DNA of 11,967 nt. It comes from Thermoplasmata archaeon (lineage in GTDB: Archaea > Thermoplasmatota > E2 > UBA202 > JdFR-43). The stretch spans positions 1 through 11,967 of the forward strand of contig JAGHBD010000010.1 in assembly GCA_021161135.1 (NCBI GenBank). The letters are read 5' to 3'. Shown one piece after another: positions 1 through 5,217 of this stretch (position 1 is the first letter of the stretch; each line of letters opens with the position of its first letter). The notes beneath the pieces were generated by a model. That model worked only from the letters and a program-made list of their open reading frames with translations. It was not told where the DNA came from and made no database searches. A program made the position numbers and the translations under genes.

Positions 1-1
1 C

Positions 2-256
2 CGCACTCCTGCGTATTGGAACGAAAAACATATAGGGTCTAACGACGATTATATTTTTAGGACCCCATTTTTTGTAAAGGATCTCGGCTCAGATGGTATA
101 AGAGAAGTTGAAGTAGGTATTATAATGAATAACATAGTTATGAACAGCAGAAGAGCTGTATTCGACAAATCTTCCTATTGGTATCTGAAAGATACTTTAA
201 CTGCTTACATATATGGAATCGGAATAGATTTTGAATATTATTCAATAGATTCTTAA
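2..256 (+). CDS. C-terminal fragment of an unidentified protein
   Basis: An open frame runs from the window edge to a TAA at 254-256, giving about 84 residues with the start outside the window. The fragment is rich in aromatic and Asp/Asn residues (stretches such as NDDYIF, SSYWYLKD and DFEYYS) and has no evident membrane span, metal motif or nucleotide-binding motif. I do not recognise the family. Its residue mix would suit an extracytoplasmic or beta-rich domain, but that is only an impression. It converges on the tRNA-Glu gene, with a 78-base gap. The uninterrupted frame and protein-like composition support coding; the product is unknown. Confidence 0.55.
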   Translation, partial: RTPAYWNEKHIGSNDDYIFRTPFFVKDLGSDGIREVEVGIIMNNIVMNSRRAVFDKSSYWYLKDTLTAYIYGIGIDFEYYSIDS

Positions 257-310
257 TTCATAATAGAAGAGAGAAATCCTTCGATCATTAATAAGTAAAC
301 GAGGAAAGGG

Positions 311-332
311 ATTTAAAATCGATAAAAGAAAT
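311..332 (-). terminator. T-rich tail behind tRNA-Glu
   Basis: Read on the minus strand, the first 24 bases after the tRNA 3' end contain several short T-runs (TTTC, TTTT, TTTT). Archaeal RNA polymerase commonly stops in such oligo-T stretches without a hairpin. This would end the tRNA transcript before it meets the convergent reading frame. It is inferred from composition only. Confidence 0.35.
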
Positions 333-334
333 AG

Positions 335-409
335 TGCTCCCGCCGGGATTTGAACCCGGGTCTTCGGCTCGAGAGGCCGAAATGATTGGCCGGGCTACAC
401 TACGGGAGC
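335..409 (-). tRNA. tRNA-Glu (anticodon CTC)
   Basis: The minus strand folds into a complete cloverleaf. The 7-bp acceptor stem GCTCCCG/CGGGAGC (403-409 with 336-342) is perfect, with discriminator A at 335. The anticodon stem TCGGC/GCCGA closes the loop CTCTCGA, which places CTC at 373-371 as the anticodon, reading GAG codons. The T stem CCGGG/CCCGG closes the loop TTCAAAT. The D-arm region resembles archaeal tRNA-Glu genes from memory. The 3' CCA is not encoded, so the product depends on the CCA-adding enzyme found later in this window. No intron is seen. Confidence 0.95.
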
Positions 410-430
410 TTAGGCATATATGCAAAACAA

Positions 431-440
431 TTTTTAACTA
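431..440 (-). promoter_or_regulatory. Possible TATA box of tRNA-Glu
   Basis: On the minus strand AGTTAAAAA lies about 27 bases before the tRNA 5' end, a fitting distance for an archaeal TATA box that starts transcription at or just ahead of the mature tRNA. The palindrome GCATATATGC at 414-423 lies between the box and the gene. Beyond this, the gene-free stretch 410-617 shows only the rpl7ae promoter near its right end; the middle (about 450-560) holds nothing I can identify. Confidence 0.35.
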
Positions 441-565
441 TTTTGCTTCCCAGAAGATAAAAAGAGAGGTTAGAGGGTGTAGTAGTCTGGGTTATCCACA
501 TCCATTGTAGAATCGTAAGTATATGTTGAGTGCTTGTATAAACAGCATCCAACAGCACCACCACG

Positions 566-577
566 CTTATATATAAC
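566..577 (+). promoter_or_regulatory. TATA box of the rpl7ae operon
   Basis: CTTATATATAAC is a strong archaeal TATA-like element, centred near 571. Transcription would be expected to begin around 595-600, leaving a leader of about 20 bases before the L7Ae start at 618. It is the best TATA match in the gene-free stretch upstream of the operon. Confidence 0.6.
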
Positions 578-602
578 TTCCATATTCCAATTTTGCCTAT
601 GA

Positions 603-611
603 TAGGAGGCG
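603..611 (+). promoter_or_regulatory. Shine-Dalgarno site of rpl7ae
   Basis: TAGGAGGCG carries a near-ideal AGGAGG core whose end lies 8 bases before the ATG at 618. This is one of the few strong Shine-Dalgarno sites in the window; most other promoter-proximal genes look leaderless. It fixes the L7Ae start at 618. Confidence 0.7.
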
Positions 612-617
612 ATTTAA

Positions 618-983
618 ATGCCAATGTATGTGAAATTTGAAATGCCTGAGGACCTGGTAAAAAAGGTTTACGAAGCAGTGGAAAAGGCAAGAGATAGCGG
701 TAAAGTCAAGAAGGGCACTAATGAAACAACGAAGGCAGTGGAAAGAGGAGAGGCAAAACTTGTTGTAATGGCAACAGATGTTTCACCGGAGGAAATTCTT
801 GCCCACATGCCTTATTTATGCGACGAGAAGGGAGTGCCTTATGCTTATGTGCCATCCAAGGAAGAGCTTGGTAGGGCGGCTGGCTTAGAAGTTGCTGCTG
901 CTTCCGTGGCGATAATCGAGGAGGGAGATGCGAAGGCAATTGTTGAGGAAATTGTTAAAAAGGTGCAGGAAATAAAGGGATGA
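618..983 (+). CDS. rpl7ae: 50S ribosomal protein L7Ae
   Basis: This 121-residue protein is archaeal L7Ae, a kink-turn RNA-binding protein of the large ribosomal subunit. In archaea the same protein also joins box C/D and H/ACA guide RNPs and RNase P. Visible hallmarks are [20 protein letters not shown] (residues about 31-50, with the RNA-contacting Gly-Thr-Asn-Glu), then [11 protein letters not shown], and [21 protein letters not shown] towards the C-terminus. Length is normal for the family. The start at 618 is set by a strong Shine-Dalgarno site. It heads the operon with rps28e, rpl24e and ndk, a conserved archaeal order. The leader looks too short for the kink-turn autoregulatory element reported for some archaeal L7Ae mRNAs. 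Confidence 0.97.
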   Translation: MPMYVKFEMPEDLVKKVYEAVEKARDSGKVKKGTNETTKAVERGEAKLVVMATDVSPEEILAHMPYLCDEKGVPYAYVPSKEELGRAAGLEVAAASVAIIEEGDAKAIVEEIVKKVQEIKG

Positions 984-984
984 G

Positions 985-1194
985 ATGGCAGAGGAAAGTA
1001 TTCCAGCAGAGGTTGTGGAAATAATCGGCAGGACAGGCATGTGCGGAGAAGTGATACAGGTTAGAGTGAAGATTCTTGAGGGCAAGGATAAAAATAGAGT
1101 GATAACACGCAATGTGATGGGACCAGTAAAGAAAGGCGATATTTTAATGCTTCGTGAAGCAGAAAGAGAGGCTAAAAGGTTGAGCGTGAAATAA
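985..1194 (+). CDS. rps28e: 30S ribosomal protein S28e
   Basis: This 69-residue protein is ribosomal S28e, a small OB-fold protein of the archaeal and eukaryotic small subunit. The family signature is clear: [20 protein letters not shown] near the N-terminus and the highly conserved [20 protein letters not shown] near the C-terminus. Its ATG comes one base after the L7Ae stop codon, and its TAA shares one base with the ATG of rpl24e (TAATG), so the genes are almost certainly cotranscribed and translationally coupled. Length is typical and no oddities are seen. Confidence 0.96.
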   Translation: MAEESIPAEVVEIIGRTGMCGEVIQVRVKILEGKDKNRVITRNVMGPVKKGDILMLREAEREAKRLSVK

Positions 1195-1373
1195 TGGCGA
1201 GGAAATGTACTTTCTGCGGGAATGAAATTGAGCCTGGAACAGGACTCATGTATGTAAAAAAAGATGGCACAATCTACTACTTCTGCTCAGGCAAATGCAG
1301 GAAAAACATGCTTGAATTGCGAAGGGACCCAAAGAAAGTGAGATGGACAAAGTTCTATCGTAAGGGAACATGA
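1194..1373 (+). CDS. rpl24e: 50S ribosomal protein L24e
   Basis: This 59-residue protein is L24e, a zinc-binding large-subunit protein. It begins [17 protein letters not shown] and carries a zinc ribbon from C5-x2-C8 and C31-x3-C35 (CSGKC), followed by the typical basic tail with [16 protein letters not shown]. The start overlaps the S28e stop by one base (TAATG). The stop TGA at 1371-1373 overlaps the first ndk ATG by four bases (ATGA). It is short enough to be missed by length filters, but motif, length and position all agree. Confidence 0.95.
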   Translation: MARKCTFCGNEIEPGTGLMYVKKDGTIYYFCSGKCRKNMLELRRDPKKVRWTKFYRKGT

Positions 1374-1822
1374 TGGAGAGAACTTTTGTAATGATAAAGC
1401 CCGACGGTGTGCAGCGCCGCCTCATTGGCAGAGTTATACAGCGTTTTGAGGAGGCGGGTTTAAAAATTGTTGCAATGAAATTCATGGCTGTATCAAAGGA
1501 GCTTGCAGAAAAGCATTATGAGGTGCATAAGGGCAAGCCTTTTTATGAAGGACTCATAAAATATATTACGTCTGGCCCTGTGGTTGCGATGGTTATTGAG
1601 GGCATGAATGTGATAGAGAGAGTAAGAAATATGGTTGGAGCAACTGATCCTCAGAAAGCCATGCCGGGCACAATCCGCGGAGATTTTTCACAGCATATTG
1701 GAAGAAACATCATTCATGCAAGTGATGGAGAGGAAACGGCGAAAAAAGAAATTGCCCTGTGGTTCAGTGAAAATGAAATAGTTGATTACAAAATGGATGA
1801 TGAAAAATGGATATATGAATAA
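1370..1822 (+). CDS. ndk: Nucleoside diphosphate kinase
   Basis: This enzyme transfers the gamma phosphate from NTPs to NDPs through a phosphohistidine, balancing nucleotide pools in the cytoplasm. The N-terminal [18 protein letters not shown] is diagnostic. The active-site histidine is H116 in NIIHASD, preceded by PGTIRGDF (about residues 99-106). The length of 150 residues is standard. Two ATGs are in tandem, at 1370 and 1373; the first overlaps the L24e stop as ATGA, so coupled initiation is likely, and the choice changes only one residue. It ends the ribosomal-protein operon. In many archaea infB (aIF5B) follows ndk; here an unrelated nitroreductase with its own promoter does. Confidence 0.97.
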   Translation: MMERTFVMIKPDGVQRRLIGRVIQRFEEAGLKIVAMKFMAVSKELAEKHYEVHKGKPFYEGLIKYITSGPVVAMVIEGMNVIERVRNMVGATDPQKAMPGTIRGDFSQHIGRNIIHASDGEETAKKEIALWFSENEIVDYKMDDEKWIYE

Positions 1823-1836
1823 CCCCCCATCTCTCT

Positions 1837-1848
1837 AAATTTTCTTTT
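1837..1848 (+). terminator. Oligo-T terminator after ndk
   Basis: AAATTTTCTTTT begins 14 bases after the ndk stop codon, after a C-rich stretch, and fits a hairpin-independent archaeal terminator ending the ribosomal-protein operon. It is inferred from composition and position. Confidence 0.4.
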
Positions 1849-1855
1849 AAGTTAA

Positions 1856-1864
1856 TTATTTATT
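1856..1864 (+). promoter_or_regulatory. TATA box of the nitroreductase gene
   Basis: TTATTTATT is centred 24 bases before the ATG at 1884. With archaeal TATA-to-start spacing, transcription would begin at or next to that ATG, giving a leaderless mRNA. This argues against the earlier in-frame starts at 1863 (TTG) and 1872 (ATG), which would lie inside or just after the box. Confidence 0.5.
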
Positions 1865-1883
1865 GCCCACCATGCTTCATTTC

Positions 1884-2489
1884 ATGGAGGGTGAGGTTAT
1901 AAGGTGCATTAAAGAGCGGAGAAGCATTAGAAATTATCTTGATAAGGAATTGCCTAAAGAAATTATAGAGGAGATTATAGAGGCGGGAAGATATGCTCCT
2001 TCAGCAGAAAACAAGCAGCCATGGCGTTTTATTGTAATTACAGATAGAGCATATATAAATGAGTTAAGTGAGAGAGTTAAAAAACAGGTTCGAAATATCT
2101 TGAAAAGGAAGTGTAAATGGAAGAAAAAATATCCCGAGTTAAATGAAAGAGAGACCTTTTTATTTCTCAATGCGGTTGCAAGCTCAAGCAGGGATGTCAT
2201 ATTTCACGATGCTCCCGCCGTTGTATTTATAATTACGGAAAACAAAGCGTTTTATGATGAATCGTGTGCATGTGCAGCCCAGAACATGATGCTTGCTGCA
2301 TGGAGTCTGGGCATAGGAAGTTGCTGGATTGGTTTTGCAAAATTTCTGGAGATGGATAAAGAAGCGATGAAAATGCTCGGCGTGCCACATGGCTATCACA
2401 TAGCCGCCTGCCTCACGCTCGGCTATCCAGCAAAGGTGCCGAAGGCGCCCATGCGAAATCCAATAGCTGGCATAATGAAGTGGATTTAG
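1884..2489 (+). CDS. Nitroreductase-family FMN oxidoreductase
   Basis: This 201-residue protein belongs to the nitroreductase fold, dimeric flavoenzymes that reduce nitro compounds, quinones or other small acceptors with NAD(P)H. The FMN phosphate-binding start ERRSIRNY (11-18) is clear, followed by APSAENKQPWRF (38-49), which binds the flavin ring and ribityl chain. CACAAQNMMLAAWSLGIGSCWIG (128-150) and the ACLTLGYPA segment (175-183) are also typical. There is no ferredoxin domain. The real substrate cannot be told from sequence; some relatives act in cofactor metabolism. I prefer the ATG at 1884 over 1863 or 1872 because a TATA-like box lies 24 bases upstream and family members begin close to this conserved block. 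Confidence 0.88.
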   Translation: MEGEVIRCIKERRSIRNYLDKELPKEIIEEIIEAGRYAPSAENKQPWRFIVITDRAYINELSERVKKQVRNILKRKCKWKKKYPELNERETFLFLNAVASSSRDVIFHDAPAVVFIITENKAFYDESCACAAQNMMLAAWSLGIGSCWIGFAKFLEMDKEAMKMLGVPHGYHIAACLTLGYPAKVPKAPMRNPIAGIMKWI

Positions 2490-2493
2490 AAAG

Positions 2494-2503
2494 ATTTATA
2501 AAG
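2494..2503 (+). promoter_or_regulatory. TATA box of the PAS-protein gene
   Basis: ATTTATAAAG, directly after the nitroreductase stop, is a good archaeal TATA box centred at about 2499. It predicts transcription from about 2523-2527, some 17-21 bases before the GTG start. The short leader holds the purine run GGGGGATGGG (2522-2531), which may act as a weak ribosome-binding site. Confidence 0.5.
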
Positions 2504-2543
2504 AAATATTTTTTCCAATAAGGGGGATGGGAACATTAGGGAA

Positions 2544-3362
2544 GTGGAGATAATCTTGGATAACATTCCTGTTGGCATTATTTTCATTGATAATAGAGGA
2601 GAGGTGAGCTATCGTAATAGATTTGCGGCTGAACTCGATGAAGAGATTGTGAAAAAGATGATCAATGGCGATGCATCTCTTCATAAAGTTGGAAAAAGAT
2701 ATTACAAAGTGAGAAAAATTGTAATCAGGAAGGGTGGTATAATAACAGTTGAAGATGTTACTGAAAAAATAATGGCTGAAAATGCTTTAAAAGCATCTGA
2801 AGAAAGATATAGGGCTGTATGTGAAAATTCTCTTGTTGGAATAGTTGTTACAAAGGATAAAAAGGTGCTGTATGTAAATAAAAAAATGGAGGAGATACTT
2901 GGCTATAGCGAAAAGGAACTTAAGGAGATTTTCTTTAACCTTGTTCATCCGGATGACGAGGAGCTTATAAATGAAATATTTGAGGGAAAAATACCCCAGA
3001 TAAAGTTTTTCGATAAGGATGGAAATATAAAATGGCTTGAAATGGGTGGATGTAAAATAAAATATAATGGCAATTCCTATCTGATAAATGCTATAGATAT
3101 AACGAAACGCAAGGAAATGGAAGAAAAATTGAAAGAGGCAAATGAAAAGATGCAGAAAGCACTTGAAAGAGAGAGGAAATTTTTGGAAGAGATTTCCCAT
3201 TATTTCTTTAATCCTCTATGTATAGCTAAAGGATATCTCGATTTATCCATACCTAATGCAGATCCGTCATTGAGAAGGAAGCTTGAGATAACCAAGCAGG
3301 CGGTAACGAGAGTAGAAAATGTTGTGAAACATATTGTTACTGAAGGAAAAATTTATGAATAA
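2544..3362 (+). CDS. PAS-PAS sensor protein with histidine-kinase DHp helix but no ATPase domain
   Basis: This cytoplasmic signalling protein of 272 residues has no membrane span. A first, compact PAS domain (about 1-75, starting EIILDNIPVGIIFIDNRGEV) is followed by a complete PAS domain (about 85-190; S-box start SEERYRAVCENSLVGIVVT, then LVHPDDEELI, ending ITKRKEMEEK). A coiled coil (about 188-212) leads into an H-box: SHYFFNPLCIAKGYLDL, with H219 and N223-P224. The protein ends after the second helix of the DHp hairpin, so no N, G1 or G2 box follows. It therefore looks like a histidine kinase lacking the catalytic domain, or a phosphotransfer or dimerisation partner. The start is uncertain: GTG 2544 is the only standard in-frame codon near the promoter. 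Its 3' end overlaps the convergent methyltransferase gene by 26 bases. Confidence 0.85.
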   Translation: MEIILDNIPVGIIFIDNRGEVSYRNRFAAELDEEIVKKMINGDASLHKVGKRYYKVRKIVIRKGGIITVEDVTEKIMAENALKASEERYRAVCENSLVGIVVTKDKKVLYVNKKMEEILGYSEKELKEIFFNLVHPDDEELINEIFEGKIPQIKFFDKDGNIKWLEMGGCKIKYNGNSYLINAIDITKRKEMEEKLKEANEKMQKALERERKFLEEISHYFFNPLCIAKGYLDLSIPNADPSLRRKLEITKQAVTRVENVVKHIVTEGKIYE

Positions 3363-4239
3363 TCCTCGCTGCTTTTTCTGCTGTTATAGCATAATAGCCA
3401 GATGTTTTACTCAACCCCATTATGGGAGCAAGGATGGCAACAGCAAGATAGAAATCTGGGTCTTTCGATGCATTATATTTTTTTCCCATAAGCATTTTTT
3501 TAAACAAAACGGAAAATACATATGGTATTGATATAAGAGTTGCCCTTACTTCCGACCATACTATATTTTTTGATAAATCTCTCACCTTTATATTCATAAA
3601 GCCATTCCCTTTAAGATATTCTAAAAGATGGGAAAGCACTGGAAAGGAATATGGATTCCCTCTCCCATCATGATACCACCTATATATTTTTTCAAGTACC
3701 GGATTTATCTTTTCTTTCCTCATAGCAGGACATATTACCACCAGCTTCCCGCCTGGCTTTAAAATGCGGTGCATTTCCTTAACAAATCCTCTCTTGCATG
3801 GGGCATAGCTTATGGATTCAAGGGCAAAAATGCCATCGAAATAATTACGTGGAAACGCTGTTTTCATATAATCCATGACAAAGAAACTTGTGTTTTTATT
3901 GAAATTCCTCTCTCTGGCAAATCTTTTTGCAAGTTCAACCTGTTTTCTGCTTATCGTTATGCCTATAAATTTTGCTCTCGGAAATTTATTCCCCAAATAT
4001 ATGCTTGTGCCCCCTACTCCGCAACCAGCATCTAGTATCCTCATTTCCTTGTCTTTTTCCAAGCCAAGCAATTTTGCCACAAAATCATTCATATTTAAAA
4101 GGGCATCTTTAAAGCTTCTTACACCATTTTCATGAAGTCCGTCATGAAGGGCTAGAGTTTCGTAACCTTCCCACCATTTTATAAAGCCAGGCTCCCAGTG
4201 CTCCTCATACCAGTATATTATCTTTTTCTGAACGTTCAT
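3337..4239 (-). CDS. Class I SAM-dependent methyltransferase, sterol/tocopherol C-methyltransferase-like
   Basis: This 300-residue Rossmann-fold methyltransferase has motif I LDAGCGVGGTSIYL (69-82), GITIS after strand 2 (93-97), the acidic ALESISY segment (139-145) and LKPGGKLVVI (160-169). The N-terminal YWYEEHWEPGFIKWWEGYE and the end GYYAITAEKA resemble the tocopherol, sterol and cyclopropane-fatty-acid methyltransferase group, whose members usually alkylate lipids, isoprenoids or small molecules. The exact substrate is unknown; an isoprenoid lipid or quinone is a guess. An in-frame ATG at 4347 would add 36 Lys/Asn/Phe-rich residues and run through the promoter, so I chose ATG 4239, which has a TATA box about 30 bases upstream. 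An 8-bp inverted repeat spans that start codon. Confidence 0.85.
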   Translation of the reverse strand: MNVQKKIIYWYEEHWEPGFIKWWEGYETLALHDGLHENGVRSFKDALLNMNDFVAKLLGLEKDKEMRILDAGCGVGGTSIYLGNKFPRAKFIGITISRKQVELAKRFARERNFNKNTSFFVMDYMKTAFPRNYFDGIFALESISYAPCKRGFVKEMHRILKPGGKLVVICPAMRKEKINPVLEKIYRWYHDGRGNPYSFPVLSHLLEYLKGNGFMNIKVRDLSKNIVWSEVRATLISIPYVFSVLFKKMLMGKKYNASKDPDFYLAVAILAPIMGLSKTSGYYAITAEKAARIIHKFFLQ

Positions 4240-4251
4240 TTTTTGAACGTT
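4231..4251 (-). repeat. Inverted repeat spanning the methyltransferase start codon
   Basis: AACGTTCA (4231-4238) and TGAACGTT (4244-4251) are perfect 8-bp inverted repeats around a 5-base T/A loop. The ATG of the methyltransferase (4239-4237 on the minus strand) takes its A from the loop and its TG from the stem. Because AACGTT is itself a palindrome, the site also reads as two GAACGTT copies 15 bases apart. It could be a protein operator at the transcription start or an mRNA hairpin that hides the start codon. Confidence 0.6.
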
Positions 4252-4264
4252 AAAAAAGTGGATG

Positions 4265-4273
4265 TTTATAAAA
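4265..4273 (-). promoter_or_regulatory. TATA box of the methyltransferase gene
   Basis: On the minus strand TTTTATAAA is centred at 4269, 30 bases before the ATG at 4239. Transcription would start within a few bases of that ATG, so the mRNA is leaderless or nearly so. Confidence 0.55.
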
Positions 4274-4316
4274 GTTTCGTTGAGTTTGAGAATCCTTCGC
4301 TTATTTCGTATATCGA

Positions 4317-4328
4317 AATTTTTTAATA
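4317..4328 (+). promoter_or_regulatory. TATA-like box of the coiled-coil gene
   Basis: TTTTTTTTAATA-type sequence here is centred near 4323, about 28 bases before ATG 4351. The alternative ATG at 4330 would sit inside or immediately after the box. The window also offers GTATAT at 4309-4314, which would suit a start near 4335, so the assignment is tentative. Confidence 0.35.
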
Positions 4329-4350
4329 AATGACTCAATTTAAACATAAG

Positions 4351-5217
4351 ATGGAAATTGATATTGTGGCGCTTGAAGAACAGAGAAAAGAATTAAAGAA
4401 AAAGCTGCATGAGGCAAAGGAGACTAGAGAGAGGCTTAATAAAATTACAAATGAATTAAGGAGAAAGAAGAAAGAGCTTATAGAGGAAATAAATAAGTAT
4501 AGAAAAGAGGGAATGCTTCATAGGGAGAGGAGAGATGAAATAAACAGGAATGTTGCAAGAGCGAAAAAAAGAAGGAGCGAGTTAAATGAAGAGTATGAGA
4601 AGGTAAAGAAAAAGGTGGAGGAACTCAAGAAAAAATATTTTCCCGATGGGCCTCCTCTTGAGGTACTTAAAAGGAAAAGAGATGCCCTCGAATTTAAACA
4701 GATGACCCAGCAGCTAAGCAAACAGGAGGAAGAAGAGCTAATTGAACAGCTCGCAAAAATAAATAAAGAGATAAAGGAAAGAGAAAAAATTCTTGAGAGT
4801 AATGAGGAGCTGAGGGAATATGTTAAAAAAGAGGAGGATTTGAAGGCTAAAAGCGATAAAGAACATAGAAAGGTGAGAGAGCTTGCAGAAAAGGCGCAGA
4901 AGGAGCATATGGAAATGATTGAATGTTTTAAAAAAGTAAATCAACTTCGAAAAGAGTTAAAGAAAATAGAAAGAGAGTATATAATGAACCGACTTAATGC
5001 AGATAAGGCTCACAGAGATTTTGTGGCGTATATAAAGAAAATAAGGGAGATAGAGGAACAGATAAAACAAATAAGACAGAAGGAGAAAATGATGGAAAAA
5101 GAGAAGGAGAAGGACATTCTCATGAAAAAGGCTGATGAAATATACCAGAGATTTAAAAAGGGAGAAAAATTATCTACAGAGGATTTACTCCTCCTTCAGA
5201 AAGCGGGCTTGCTTTAA
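4351..5217 (+). CDS. COG1340-type coiled-coil protein
   Basis: This protein of 288 residues is almost wholly charged coiled coil, rich in Lys, Glu and Arg, with no signal peptide or membrane span. It fits the archaeal group of multi-coiled-coil proteins known as COG1340. The most telling part is the central block after a break in the helix (FPDGPP, about 97-102): LEFKQMTQQLSKQEEEEL (about 113-130), resembling the family's 'Q-T-x-LS-x-x-EE-x-EL' signature. The C-terminus ends in a short globular tip, KKGEKLSTEDLLLLQKAGLL. Function in the family is unknown; an SMC- or scaffold-like role has only analogy behind it. No Shine-Dalgarno precedes either ATG; 4351 is preferred over 4330 from TATA spacing. 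Its stop codon touches the stop of the convergent cca gene. Confidence 0.82.
   Translation: MEIDIVALEEQRKELKKKLHEAKETRERLNKITNELRRKKKELIEEINKYRKEGMLHRERRDEINRNVARAKKRRSELNEEYEKVKKKVEELKKKYFPDGPPLEVLKRKRDALEFKQMTQQLSKQEEEELIEQLAKINKEIKEREKILESNEELREYVKKEEDLKAKSDKEHRKVRELAEKAQKEHMEMIECFKKVNQLRKELKKIEREYIMNRLNADKAHRDFVAYIKKIREIEEQIKQIRQKEKMMEKEKEKDILMKKADEIYQRFKKGEKLSTEDLLLLQKAGLL

Noticed and set aside
410..560. Possible small RNA gene between tRNA-Glu and rpl7ae
   Set aside because: No box C/D pair, no convincing extended fold and no dedicated promoter; only the palindrome GCATATATGC and weak A/T boxes are visible.
596..617. Kink-turn autoregulatory leader for L7Ae
   Set aside because: The predicted leader is about 20 bases and lacks paired flanks with the tandem G-A pairs that a kink-turn needs.
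400..690. A 96-codon minus-strand frame between tRNA-Glu and rpl7ae
   Set aside because: It covers the tRNA 5' end, the rpl7ae promoter and the L7Ae N-terminus, and shows no family resemblance or start signals.
2787..3200. A 137-codon minus-strand frame rich in Phe and Tyr
   Set aside because: It lies wholly inside the PAS protein gene and mirrors its Lys/Glu-rich codons; no start signals and no recognisable motifs.
4240..4347. N-terminal extension of the methyltransferase to an ATG at 4347
   Set aside because: The 36 extra residues are low-complexity Lys/Asn/Phe, run through the TATA box and hairpin, and overlap the divergent coiled-coil gene.
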